Source: Acidimicrobiales bacterium
Lineage (GTDB): Bacteria > Actinomycetota > Acidimicrobiia > Acidimicrobiales > JADJXE01
Reading direction: 5' to 3'
Assembly: GCA_016716005.1 (NCBI GenBank)
Contig: JADJXE010000001.1
Span: forward strand, 2,741,001 to 2,805,000
DNA: 64,000 bases
Under the pieces are notes generated by a model. That model made no database searches. It was given only the letters and a program-made list of their open reading frames with translations, and had not been told where the DNA came from. Positions 1-9,079 of this stretch are shown in pieces; the first letter of the stretch is position 1; every line of letters begins with the position of its first letter. A program made the position numbers and the translations under genes.

Positions 1-987
<987 letters not shown>

Positions 988-1039
988 GCGACGCGACGCC
1001 GGGACGCCGGGGCTCCGGGGCCAGAGGGGGTTCGGACAG

Positions 1040-1387
1040 GTGCGGGGCATGCGGCGGGCGGTGTGGCCCCTGCTCGCCACCGTCGTGCTGGTGGGGGTGC
1101 TGTTCCTCGCCGTGTTCCCCACCCGCACGTTCCTCGGCCAGCGCGCCGCCATCGAGCGGGCCGAGCACCAGCTCGGCGTGCTGCGCGGCCAGGCCGACGA
1201 GCTCCAGCGGCGCGCCGATGCCCTCGACACCGACGCCGAGATCGAGCGGCTCGCCCGAGAGCAGTACAGCCTGGTGCGGCCGGGCGAGCAGGCCTTCGCG
1301 GTGCTCCCCCCGCCGGCGGTGACCACCCCCCCGTCGTACTGGGCGGGGCTGCTCGGGCCGCTCGGCGCCGTCGACGCCGAGGGGTAG
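1040..1387 (+). CDS. Septum formation initiator, DivIC/FtsB family
   Basis: Small bitopic cell-division protein of 115 residues. An N-terminal transmembrane segment (about residues 8-26, LLATVVLVGVLFLAVF) is followed by a coiled-coil stretch (about 35-75, ERAEHQLGVLRGQADELQRR) and the family-typical tail IERLAREQYSLVRPGE. DivIC/FtsB proteins bridge FtsL and FtsQ in the divisome. The start is GTG at 1040; an in-frame ATG at 1049 is an alternative. The position directly after eno is conserved in actinobacteria and supports the call. Confidence 0.9.
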   Translation: MRGMRRAVWPLLATVVLVGVLFLAVFPTRTFLGQRAAIERAEHQLGVLRGQADELQRRADALDTDAEIERLAREQYSLVRPGEQAFAVLPPPAVTTPPSYWAGLLGPLGAVDAEG

Positions 1388-1400
1388 CAGGGCCCGGGCC

Positions 1401-1793
1401 ATGACGTTCGCGCAGGTGATCGACGACGTCGTCCGGGTGTTCGAGGGTGCCGGCGTCGCCGTGCTGGTCGTCGGCTTCGTCGTGGGGTTCGTGCGCTGGG
1501 GGCGCACCGTGGCCTCACGCCGCGGCAACGGAGCGACCGGGGCCAACCGGCGCCTCCGCAACGACCTCGGCGTCGCCATCCTCCTCGGCCTCGAGATCCT
1601 GGTGGCCGCCGACATCATCCGCACGGTCGCCGTCGACCCCACCCTCGAGAGCGTGGCCGTGCTCGGCCTCATCGTGGCGATCCGGACGTTCCTCAGCTTC
1701 TCGCTGGAGGTGGAGATCGAGGGGGTGTGGCCGTGGAGGCGGGGCGCCGCCCTCCTCGGCCCGGGCGCGCGGAGCGCCGACTCGGCCGGGTAG
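1401..1793 (+). CDS. DUF1622 family membrane protein
   Basis: A 130-residue protein with three hydrophobic segments (about residues 18-33, 57-72 and 83-97). The features NDLGVAILLGLEILVAADIIRTV and VLGLIVAIRTFLSFSLEVEIEG are characteristic of the DUF1622 (YeeE/YedE-unrelated) small membrane family. The function is unknown. It starts at ATG 1401, 13 nt after the DivIC-like gene, and ends 38 nt before the next gene. It is not part of the classical eno-divIC pair, so it marks the left edge of the inserted block. Confidence 0.8.
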   Translation: MTFAQVIDDVVRVFEGAGVAVLVVGFVVGFVRWGRTVASRRGNGATGANRRLRNDLGVAILLGLEILVAADIIRTVAVDPTLESVAVLGLIVAIRTFLSFSLEVEIEGVWPWRRGAALLGPGARSADSAG

Positions 1794-1831
1794 CCTCCCG
1801 CCGTCCGCATGCGGGGGAGGGAGTCGGCTCG

Positions 1832-4108
1832 ATGAGCATTCTCGGGAACAGGGTGCTGCGCAAGGAGGACCCGAAGTTCCTCACCGTGGGTGGCACGTAC
1901 ACCGCCGACGTGCGCGACCCGCGCCTCGACGGCTCGGCCTACGTCACGTACGTGCGGTCGACGATGGCCCACGCCACGATCTCGTCGGTCGAGCTGGAGG
2001 ACGCCCGCCGGGCCCCCGGCGTGCTGGGCGTCTACACCGCCGCCGACCTGGGCCTCACGGCCACGCCGCCGGTGATCCCGCTGCTCGACCAGGCGATGGT
2101 CCGCTCGCTGCTGGCGCAGGGCACGGTGCGCTTCGTGGGCGAGGCGATCGTGGCGGTGCTCACCGAGGACCCCTACCAGGGTGAGGACGCCGCCGAGCTG
2201 GTCGTCATCGACTACGAGCCCCTGCCGGCGGTGATCGACTTCGACGACGCCCTCGGCGGGAGCAACCTCCTGTTCCCCGAGGCCGGCACCAACGTGTGCC
2301 TGGAGATGAGCTTCGGCTCCGATCCCACCCTCTTCGACGGGTGCGACGTGGTGGTGTCGCAGCAGGTGCTGAACCAGCGGCTGGCCGCCTGCCCCCTCGA
2401 GGTGCGCAGCGCCGCCGCGGTGTGGGACGGCGGGCGGCTGGTGCAGTGGCTGAGCACCCAGGCCCCGCAGTCGAGCCGCGACGCCCTGCAGAGGCTGTAC
2501 GGGCTGCCGGCGGGCGGCGTGCACGTGATCGCCCCCGACGTCGGGGGCGGGTTCGGCGCCAAGATCGGCATCTACCCCGAGGAGCTGCTCCTCGGGATGC
2601 TCGCCCAGCGTGCCGGCCGGCCGGTGCGGTGGCTGGAGAGCCGCAGCGAGAACATGGTGGCGCAGGGCCAGGGCCGGGCCCAGCGCCAGGAGATCACGAT
2701 CGGGGGCAGCCGCGACGGCAGGGTGCTGGCCTACCGGCTCGACGTCCTCCAGGACAGCGGCGCCTACCCCGACGTGGGTGCGGTGCTGCCCGCGTTCTTC
2801 ACCCGCCAGATGGCGGCCGGCGTGTACGACATCCCCAGGATCGAGTGCAACTGCCGGTCGATCGTCACCAACACGGTGCCGACGGTGCCGTACCGGGGGG
2901 CGGGCCGGCCCGAGGCCACCGCCGCCGTCGAGCGGGCCGTCGACCTGTTCGCGGACGCCATCGGGATGGATCCGGCCGAGGTGCGCCGGGTGAACCTCAT
3001 CGGCAAGGACGCCTTCCCGTTCACCACCCCGGTGGGTGCCACCTACGACATCGGCGACTACGAGCGGGCGCTCGACCTGGTGCTCGAGGCGGCCGGCTAC
3101 CAGGAGCTGCTGGCCGAGCAGTTGCGCCGCCGGGAGGCCGGCGACACCGTCCAGCTCGGGATCGGGCTGTCGACGTACGTGGAGATCACCGCCGGCGCGC
3201 CGCCCGCCGACGAGGCGGCCCGCATCGAGGTGAGGCCCGACGGGTCGGCCGTGGTGTACACGGGCACGTCGCCGCACGGCCAGGGTCACGCCACGTCGTG
3301 GGCGATGCTGGCCAGCGAGCAGACGGGCATCCCCTTCGACCGCATCGACGTGATCCACGGCGACACCGACCTGGTGCCCAAGGGCGGGGGCACGTACGGG
3401 TCGCGGTCGCTGCAGATCGGCGGCAGCGCCGTGAACCAGGCGGCCATCGAGCTGGTCGACGCCGCCCGCGACCTGGCCGCACAGCTGCTCGAGGCCAACC
3501 CCGACGACCTGGTGCTCGACAAGATCGACGGGGCCTTCCACGTGGCCGGTACGCCGGCGGCCCGCAGGACGTGGGCCGAGCTGGCCGCGTCCACCGACAG
3601 CGGCCTGCTCGCCGTCGACACCATCTTCACCGCCAGCGGGCCGACGTTCCCGTTCGGGGCACACGTGGCCGTGGTGGAGGTCGACACCGAGACGGGCCAG
3701 GTCCGGCTGGTGCGCCACGTGGCCTGCGACGACGCCGGCCGGGTGCTGAACCCGCTGCTGCTCGAGGGCCAGATCCACGGCGGCATCGCCCAGGGGGCGG
3801 CCCAGGCGCTGCTGGAGGAGGTCCGCTACGACGACGACGGCAACCCGGTCACGTCGAACCTGGCCGACTACGCGTTCCCCTCGGCCGCCGAGCTCCCCTC
3901 CTTCGAGGTCGTGCACATGGAGACCCCCACGCCGGTGAACCCGCTGGGGGCCAAGGGCGTGGGCGAGTCGGGCACGATCGGCTCCACGCCCGCCGTCCAG
4001 AACGCGGTCGTCGACGCCCTGTCCCACCTCGGCGTGCGCCACGTGGAGATGCCCGCGACCCCCGAGCGGGTGTGGCGGGCCGTCGAGGCCGCCCGCGCCG
4101 GGTCGTGA
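1832..4108 (+). CDS. Molybdenum hydroxylase large subunit, CoxL-like form II (solitary copy)
   Basis: A 758-residue subunit of the xanthine dehydrogenase/CO dehydrogenase family that binds Mo-molybdopterin cytosine dinucleotide. The N-terminal RVLRKEDPKFLTVGGTYTADV is family-typical. The active-site loop reads PYRGAGR (from Y354), the form II type and not the AYRCSFR of true CO dehydrogenase. The glycine-rich GGGFGAK and the catalytic-Glu motif KGVGESGT (E712) are present. ATG 1832 was chosen because it follows a GGGGGAGGGAG stretch; the open frame extends further upstream. There is no signal peptide, so it should be cytoplasmic. Its own small and FAD subunits are absent, and the gene overlaps the ABC ATPase by 4 bp (GTGA). 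The substrate is unknown. Confidence 0.9.
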   Translation: MSILGNRVLRKEDPKFLTVGGTYTADVRDPRLDGSAYVTYVRSTMAHATISSVELEDARRAPGVLGVYTAADLGLTATPPVIPLLDQAMVRSLLAQGTVRFVGEAIVAVLTEDPYQGEDAAELVVIDYEPLPAVIDFDDALGGSNLLFPEAGTNVCLEMSFGSDPTLFDGCDVVVSQQVLNQRLAACPLEVRSAAAVWDGGRLVQWLSTQAPQSSRDALQRLYGLPAGGVHVIAPDVGGGFGAKIGIYPEELLLGMLAQRAGRPVRWLESRSENMVAQGQGRAQRQEITIGGSRDGRVLAYRLDVLQDSGAYPDVGAVLPAFFTRQMAAGVYDIPRIECNCRSIVTNTVPTVPYRGAGRPEATAAVERAVDLFADAIGMDPAEVRRVNLIGKDAFPFTTPVGATYDIGDYERALDLVLEAAGYQELLAEQLRRREAGDTVQLGIGLSTYVEITAGAPPADEAARIEVRPDGSAVVYTGTSPHGQGHATSWAMLASEQTGIPFDRIDVIHGDTDLVPKGGGTYGSRSLQIGGSAVNQAAIELVDAARDLAAQLLEANPDDLVLDKIDGAFHVAGTPAARRTWAELAASTDSGLLAVDTIFTASGPTFPFGAHVAVVEVDTETGQVRLVRHVACDDAGRVLNPLLLEGQIHGGIAQGAAQALLEEVRYDDDGNPVTSNLADYAFPSAAELPSFEVVHMETPTPVNPLGAKGVGESGTIGSTPAVQNAVVDALSHLGVRHVEMPATPERVWRAVEAARAGS

Positions 4109-5145
4109 CCGGCCCCAGCCGACCCGGCGCCCACCCCATCGAGGCCGAGGGCCTCGTCCGCCACTTCGGCGACGTGGTGGCCGTCGACGGGGTCGATCTC
4201 GAGGTGCGCCAGGGCGAGATCTTCGGGTTCCTCGGGCCGAACGGTGCCGGCAAGTCGACGGTGGTGCGCATGCTCACCACCCTGCTGCGGCCCACGGCCG
4301 GCACGGCCCGCGTGGCCGGCTTCGACGTGGTGCGCGACGCGTCGAGGGTGCGACGCGCCATCGGCGTCGCCCTCCAGGACGCAGCGATCGACCCGCTGCT
4401 CAGCGGGCGCGAGCTCATCCGCCTGCAGGCGGTGCTGCACGGAATCGGGAAGGCCCGGGCCGAGGAGCGTGGCACCGCGCTGCTCGAGCGGGTCGGCCTC
4501 ACCGGGGCGGCGGACCGGCGGGTGGGCACGTACTCGGGCGGCATGCGACGCCGGCTCGACCTGGCCCTGTCGCTGGTGCACGAGCCCGACGTGCTCTTCC
4601 TCGACGAGCCCACCACCGGGCTCGACCCGATGAGCCGCATCGCCCTGTGGGAAGAGGTGCGCAACCTCAACACCGAGCACGGCACCACGGTGATGCTCAC
4701 CACCCAGTACCTGGAGGAGGCCGACCAGCTGGCCGGCCGCATCGGGATCATCGACCACGGCCGGCTCGTGCGGTTGGGCGAGCCCACCGCGCTCAAGAAC
4801 GAGGTCGGGGCCCCGACCCTGATCGTGGCGGTGCTCGGCGAGCGCCGCGAGCTGGCCCTCGAGGTCCTCCGGCGCTTCGGGCCCGAGCGGGCCGCTCCGG
4901 AAGGGCTGCTGGCCGTGGGCCTGGAGGGTGGGGCCCCCGAGCTGCCGGCCGTGGTGCGCGCCCTCGACGACGCCGAGGTGCTCGTGACGCACATGGAGCT
5001 CAACGCCCCCAGCCTCGACGACGTGTTCGCCGACGCCACCGGGCGCCGGCTGGAGGGCGCCGAGGGCGCGGCCGAGGGCGAGACGGCCGAGGAGCCGGCG
5101 TCCGGGCCCCAGCCACCGCGGCGCGGCGGAGGCCGGCGGCCGTGA
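4105..5145 (+). CDS. ABC transporter ATP-binding protein, DrrA type
   Basis: A 346-residue ATPase driving an ABC-2 exporter. It has Walker A GPNGAGKST, signature YSGGMRRRL, Walker B VLFLDEPTTGLDP, and the TTQYLEEAD switch typical of daunorubicin-resistance (DrrA) ATPases. The last ~80 residues form the DrrA-type C-terminal extension, ending in a low-complexity Glu/Pro/Arg tail. It starts with GTG inside the stop of the CoxL-like gene and itself overlaps the first permease by 4 bp, so all four genes are translationally coupled. The substrate is unknown. Confidence 0.93.
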   Translation: MTGPSRPGAHPIEAEGLVRHFGDVVAVDGVDLEVRQGEIFGFLGPNGAGKSTVVRMLTTLLRPTAGTARVAGFDVVRDASRVRRAIGVALQDAAIDPLLSGRELIRLQAVLHGIGKARAEERGTALLERVGLTGAADRRVGTYSGGMRRRLDLALSLVHEPDVLFLDEPTTGLDPMSRIALWEEVRNLNTEHGTTVMLTTQYLEEADQLAGRIGIIDHGRLVRLGEPTALKNEVGAPTLIVAVLGERRELALEVLRRFGPERAAPEGLLAVGLEGGAPELPAVVRALDDAEVLVTHMELNAPSLDDVFADATGRRLEGAEGAAEGETAEEPASGPQPPRRGGGRRP

Positions 5146-5942
5146 CCGCCCCCGCCGCCGGTGCGTCGCTGCACCCGGTCCGCCAGGCGGTCGCGCTGGC
5201 CCGCCGCTCGGTGCAGGGCACGCTGCGCCAGCCCGCGTTGATCGCGCCGGCCTTCGTGTTCCCGCTGTTCTTCGCCGCACTGAGCTCGGCCTCGTTCGGC
5301 AAGACGACCCAGCTGGCGGGCTTCCCCGAGGTGAGCTCGTTCCTCGACTTCCTGCTGCCGGCGACGGTGGTCCAGGGCGTCATGTTCGGGTCGGTCCAGG
5401 CCGGCGCCGACCAGGCGGTCGACATCCAGGACGGCTTCTTCGAGCGGCTGATCAGCTCGCCGGTCTCCCGGGTGTCGATCCTCGTCGGCCGACTTGCCGG
5501 CGCCGCCGTGCTCGGCGCCGTCCAGGCCGCGGTGTTCATCGTGATCCTCGGCATCTTCGGGGCGCGGGTGTCGAGCGGCGTGCCCGGGGTGCTGGTGCTG
5601 CTGCTCACGGCCTCGCTGGTGGCCCTCGGCCTCGGCGGGCTGATGGTGACCTTCGCCATCCGCACCGGCTCGGCCGAGGCCGTGCAGGCCGCCTTCCCCC
5701 TCGTCTTCGCATTGCTGTTCTTGTCGTCGGCCTTCTTCCCGGTCGACCTCATGACGGGCTGGTACGCCACCCTCGCCAGCTGGAACCCGGTCACCTGGAT
5801 GATCGACGGCGCCCGCGCCCTGGTGATCTCCGGGTTCTCGTGGTCGGACGCGGCCACCGCCCTCGCGGTGCCGCTCGCGATCGCCGTGGTGACCGTGTCG
5901 CTGGCCGCCCTCGCCCTGCGGCGCCGACTGGCGGCCGCGTGA
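5142..5942 (+). CDS. ABC-2 type transporter permease (first)
   Basis: A 266-residue integral membrane protein of the ABC-2/DrrB family. About six hydrophobic segments are visible, including LIAPAFVFPLFFAALSSA near residue 28, VLGAVQAAVFIVILGIFG and VFALLFLSSAFFPVDLM. The ABC-2 signature region ends in WNPVTWMIDGAR. The GTG start overlaps the ATPase stop (GTGA), and the stop overlaps the second permease, so ATPase and both permeases probably form one exporter. Confidence 0.9.
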   Translation: MTAPAAGASLHPVRQAVALARRSVQGTLRQPALIAPAFVFPLFFAALSSASFGKTTQLAGFPEVSSFLDFLLPATVVQGVMFGSVQAGADQAVDIQDGFFERLISSPVSRVSILVGRLAGAAVLGAVQAAVFIVILGIFGARVSSGVPGVLVLLLTASLVALGLGGLMVTFAIRTGSAEAVQAAFPLVFALLFLSSAFFPVDLMTGWYATLASWNPVTWMIDGARALVISGFSWSDAATALAVPLAIAVVTVSLAALALRRRLAAA

Positions 5943-6736
5943 GCACGGGCACGAGCGCGGCGGCCCCGGCGGCCCGGCTGTGGCCGGTGAGCTGGTCGAT
6001 CGCCCGGCGCAGCCTGCTGCTGATCGCGCGCGTCCCGTCGACGTTCGTGCCCACCCTGGTGATGCCCCTGTTCTTCGTGCTGGCCTTCACGGGGGCCTTC
6101 AGCGCGATCGTGAACCTGCCGGGGTTCCCCACCGACTCGATCACCGACTGGTTCGTGCCCTTCGCGGCCGTGCAGGGTGCGGCCATCGGCGGGGTGACCA
6201 TCGGCTACGGCACGATCCGCGACATCGAGACCCGCTTCATCGACCGGCTGCTGTCGTCGCCCGCCCCGCGGGGTGCCCTGGTGGTGGGCCCCCTGGTGGC
6301 CGGTGTCCTCCGGGCGTTCCTGCCCATGACGGTGGTGCTGCTCGCCGGTGCGCTGGTCGGCCTCGCCCTCCCGGGCGGTGCGCTCGCGGTGGCGCTCCTG
6401 TATCTCGCCGGGGCGGGCACGGCCCTGGTGGCCGGCGCCTACGCCCTCGGCCTGGCCTTCCGCATCCAGAGCCAGCAGGCGGCCCCGCTCATCCAGTTCG
6501 GGATCTTCCTCACGATCTTCCTGTCGACGGCGCAGGTGCCCCTGTCGGCCATGAGCGGCTGGCTCGAGGCGGTGGCCACGGTCAACCCGGTCACCCAGAT
6601 CCTCGACCTGGCGCGCGCCGGGTTCGTGGGGCCGGTGACGTGGGGCGAGGTGTGGCCCGGGCTGCTGGCCCTGGCGGCGCTGGGCGTCGTCTCGGTGGCG
6701 TTCGCGGCGCGGGGACTGCGCCGCCTCGTGCCCTGA
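5939..6736 (+). CDS. ABC-2 type transporter permease (second)
   Basis: A 265-residue ABC-2 permease resembling the preceding gene and probably forming a heterodimer with it. Hydrophobic segments start at about residue 30 (FVPTLVMPLFFVLAFTGAF). The conserved end of the domain is FLSTAQVPLSAMSGWLE followed by NPVTQILDLAR. The GTG start overlaps the previous stop by 4 bp. The operon seems to end here; an 79-nt gap precedes the Sco1-like gene. Confidence 0.9.
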   Translation: MSTGTSAAAPAARLWPVSWSIARRSLLLIARVPSTFVPTLVMPLFFVLAFTGAFSAIVNLPGFPTDSITDWFVPFAAVQGAAIGGVTIGYGTIRDIETRFIDRLLSSPAPRGALVVGPLVAGVLRAFLPMTVVLLAGALVGLALPGGALAVALLYLAGAGTALVAGAYALGLAFRIQSQQAAPLIQFGIFLTIFLSTAQVPLSAMSGWLEAVATVNPVTQILDLARAGFVGPVTWGEVWPGLLALAALGVVSVAFAARGLRRLVP

Positions 6737-6815
6737 CGCGCGCCGCAGCGCGGCGCGGGCGTGCCCGTGGTCACCCGACTTGGATCGGCCCCACGAGCCG
6801 GGCCACCATGGCTGG

Positions 6816-7466
6816 ATGCGCTGGGCCACCACGGCGGGGACGCGCCGAGCCGTCGGCCTCGTCGGGGCCCTGGCGGCGCTGCTGGCGCTCGTCGCCTGTG
6901 GCGAGCGGACGAGCGCCCAGCGCGCCGGCGCCCTCCAGGGCACCGAGCTGGCCGTTCCCGCCGACAAGCCCGACTTCGTGCTCACCGACACCGAGGGCCG
7001 GCCCTACGACTTCCGGTCCGAGACCGCAGGGGTCACGACGCTGCTCTACTTCGGCTACACGAACTGCCCCGACATCTGCCCGGTCCACCTGGCCAACATC
7101 GCCTCGGTGCTGGCCGCCGACCCGCTGACCGCGCAGAGCGTGAAGGTGGTGTTCGTGTCGGTCGACCCCCAGCGCGACACCCCCGAGGAGCTGCGCGCGT
7201 ACCTCGACCACTTCGACTCGCGCTTCGTGGGCCTCACCGGCGACCAGGCCACCCTGGTGGCGGCCCAGGAGGCCGCCGGCGTGGCGCCGGCGATCCTGGG
7301 CGAGCCCGACGAGAACGGCTTCTACACCGTTGGCCACGCAGGGCAGCTCCTCGCCTACGCGCCGGACGGCAAGGGCTACGTGGTGTACCCCTTCGGCACC
7401 CGCCAGACGCAGCTGGCCCACGACCTCCCCCTGCTCGCCGAGCTGCACCCCGCCCCCACCTCCTGA
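6816..7466 (+). CDS. Sco1/SenC/PrrC-like copper lipoprotein
   Basis: Thioredoxin-fold protein that delivers copper to the CuA centre of cytochrome c oxidase or acts as a thiol reductase at the outer membrane face. The copper motif CPDIC is at residues 84-88 (YTNCPDICPVHLANI), SVDPQRDTP is the second family motif, and a distal His lies in YTVGHAGQ. A lipoprotein signal ends in LVAC (Cys28). ATG 6816 was preferred over an upstream TTG at 6780 because it places the signal peptide at the N-terminus and has a CACCAT hexamer 6 nt upstream. It heads a copper/cytochrome trio. Confidence 0.9.
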   Translation: MRWATTAGTRRAVGLVGALAALLALVACGERTSAQRAGALQGTELAVPADKPDFVLTDTEGRPYDFRSETAGVTTLLYFGYTNCPDICPVHLANIASVLAADPLTAQSVKVVFVSVDPQRDTPEELRAYLDHFDSRFVGLTGDQATLVAAQEAAGVAPAILGEPDENGFYTVGHAGQLLAYAPDGKGYVVYPFGTRQTQLAHDLPLLAELHPAPTS

Positions 7467-7486
7467 TGGCCGACGAAAGGATCCCC

Positions 7487-8101
7487 GTGCGCTCCCACCG
7501 CACCCTCCTCCTGGCCGCAGCGGTCGGCTCCAGTCTGCTGGTGGCCGCCTGCGGCGGCGACGACGACACCGCGGCGACCACTCTCGACCCGGGCGCCGCC
7601 ACGACCACGGCGGCCCCCACCGACACCGAGACGGCGCCGGCCCCCATCGAGGTGCTCGATGCCCGCCTGCCCGAGCCGGCCGGCGCCAACGCCGCCGTGT
7701 ACCTGGTGATCCGGAACGCGGGCGACGCCGACGACACCCTCGTGGGTGCCTCGACCGACGTCGCGGCCCGGGCCGAGCTCCACCGGTCGACGATGCAGGA
7801 CGGGCTGATGACGATGGAGCCGGTGAGCGGCGGCATCCCCCTGCCCGCCGGCACCGACGTGGTGCTCGAGCCGGGCGGGCTCCACGTGATGCTGTTCGAC
7901 GTGCAGGCCCTCGACGAGGGCGACACGCTCACGCTCACGCTCGAGCTGGCCCAGGGCGACCCCGTCACGGTCGACGTGCCGGTCACCGCGCTCGTGCCCC
8001 CGACCGAGGGGGACATGGGTGGCGGCATGGGCGGCGACCCCGGGCACGGGGGCATGGGCGAGGACGGCGGCACCGCCACGACCGCCGAGACGGCGGGCTG
8101 A
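7487..8101 (+). CDS. Copper chaperone PCu(A)C, lipoprotein
   Basis: Periplasmic-type copper(I) chaperone that supplies CuA assembly together with Sco proteins. The Met/His ligand pattern is visible: LHRSTMQDG, MTMEPV and LHVMLFDV. A lipoprotein signal ends in LVAAC. GTG 7487 is chosen because AAAGGA lies 5 nt upstream; an in-frame ATG at 7466 would add seven polar residues. The C-terminus is a Met/Gly/His/Asp-rich tail (MGGGMGGDPGHGGMGED), which may add copper-binding capacity. It directly follows the Sco1-like gene. Confidence 0.9.
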   Translation: MRSHRTLLLAAAVGSSLLVAACGGDDDTAATTLDPGAATTTAAPTDTETAPAPIEVLDARLPEPAGANAAVYLVIRNAGDADDTLVGASTDVAARAELHRSTMQDGLMTMEPVSGGIPLPAGTDVVLEPGGLHVMLFDVQALDEGDTLTLTLELAQGDPVTVDVPVTALVPPTEGDMGGGMGGDPGHGGMGEDGGTATTAETAG

Positions 8102-8102
8102 C

Positions 8103-8489
8103 GTGCGCCGCCGGACGTTCGTCGGGGTCGGGGTCGGGGTCGCCGCCGTGCTGCTCGGCGCCTGCGGCGGCGAGCCGGAGCCGCCCCTCAGCGCCGAGGG
8201 GCAGCAGGGCAAGGAGGTCGCGGGCCGGTACGGCTGCACGAGCTGCCACAGCAGCAACGGCCGCTCGGGCATCGGGCCGACCTGGCTGGAGGCGTGGGGC
8301 TCGGAGGTGGAGCTGTCGGACGGCAGCACGGTCACCTTCGACGACGCCTACGCCGAGCAGGCGATCCGCGACCCCGGGTCGCAGGTGGTCGACGGCTACC
8401 GCAACATCATGCCCACGGTGGGCCTCTCCGACGAGGAGATCGCGCTGGTCGTCGCGTACCTGCGCGACCTGGGCCAGCCTGCCGGCTGA
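8103..8489 (+). CDS. Class I cytochrome c, lipoprotein
   Basis: A 128-residue monoheme cytochrome c. Heme is bound at CTSCH (residues 45-49), and the probable axial Met is in NIMPTVGLSDEEI near residue 104. The N-terminal signal ends in LLGAC (Cys21), predicting a lipid-anchored protein facing outward. The length and the YLRDLG end match cytochrome-oxidase-associated CoxB-tail-type cytochromes. The GTG start lies one nucleotide after the PCu(A)C stop, so the three genes form an operon just before the CODH-like genes. Confidence 0.9.
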   Translation: MRRRTFVGVGVGVAAVLLGACGGEPEPPLSAEGQQGKEVAGRYGCTSCHSSNGRSGIGPTWLEAWGSEVELSDGSTVTFDDAYAEQAIRDPGSQVVDGYRNIMPTVGLSDEEIALVVAYLRDLGQPAG

Positions 8490-8572
8490 GCACACCCGGT
8501 CGGGCGCGGCACGCCGACCGCGGGTGGGGCATGATGCGGCCGGACCCGTCGACGACAGGGGGGGTGGTCCGC

Positions 8573-9079
8573 TTGCGAGTGACCGTCACGGTCAACGGCA
8601 CGGCGCACGAGCACGACGTCGAGCCGCGCCTTCTGCTCGTGCACTACCTGCGCGACGTCGTGGGTCTCACCGGCACGAACGTCGGCTGCGACACGTCGTC
8701 GTGCGGCGCGTGCACGGTGCTGGTCGACGGTGAGTCGGTCAAGAGCTGCACGATGCTCGCCGTCCAGGCCGACGGAACGGTCGTCACGACCATCGAGGAT
8801 CTCGCCCGCGACGGTGCCCTGCACCCCATGCAGCAGGCCTTCCACGAGCACCACGGCCTGCAGTGCGGCTTCTGCACGCCGGGCATGGTGATGGCGGCGG
8901 TCTCGCTGGTCGACGAGAACGAGACGCTCGACGAGCAGGCCGTGCGCGAAGGCCTCGAGGGCAACCTGTGCCGTTGCACCGGCTACCACAACATCGTGAA
9001 GGCCGTCCTGGCCGGCGCGGTGGCCATGAAGCGGAGGCCTAGGCCATGGCCGTCACCGACGCCCCGGCGGCGCGGGTGA
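8573..9079 (+). CDS. coxS: CoxS-like 2Fe-2S subunit of molybdenum hydroxylase
   Basis: Iron-sulfur small subunit passing electrons from the Mo centre to the FAD subunit. The N-terminal plant-ferredoxin cluster uses C39, C44, C47 and C59 (GCDTSSCGACTVLVDG); the C-terminal cluster uses C98/C101 and C133/C135 (CGFC and CRC). TTG 8573 is preferred because the protein then begins MRVTVTVNG as in the family and a GGGGGG run lies upstream. GTG 8579 and ATG 8531 are in-frame alternatives. The arginine/proline-rich last ~17 residues are read in the 34-bp overlap with coxL and are atypical. Confidence 0.92.
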   Translation: MRVTVTVNGTAHEHDVEPRLLLVHYLRDVVGLTGTNVGCDTSSCGACTVLVDGESVKSCTMLAVQADGTVVTTIEDLARDGALHPMQQAFHEHHGLQCGFCTPGMVMAAVSLVDENETLDEQAVREGLEGNLCRCTGYHNIVKAVLAGAVAMKRRPRPWPSPTPRRRG

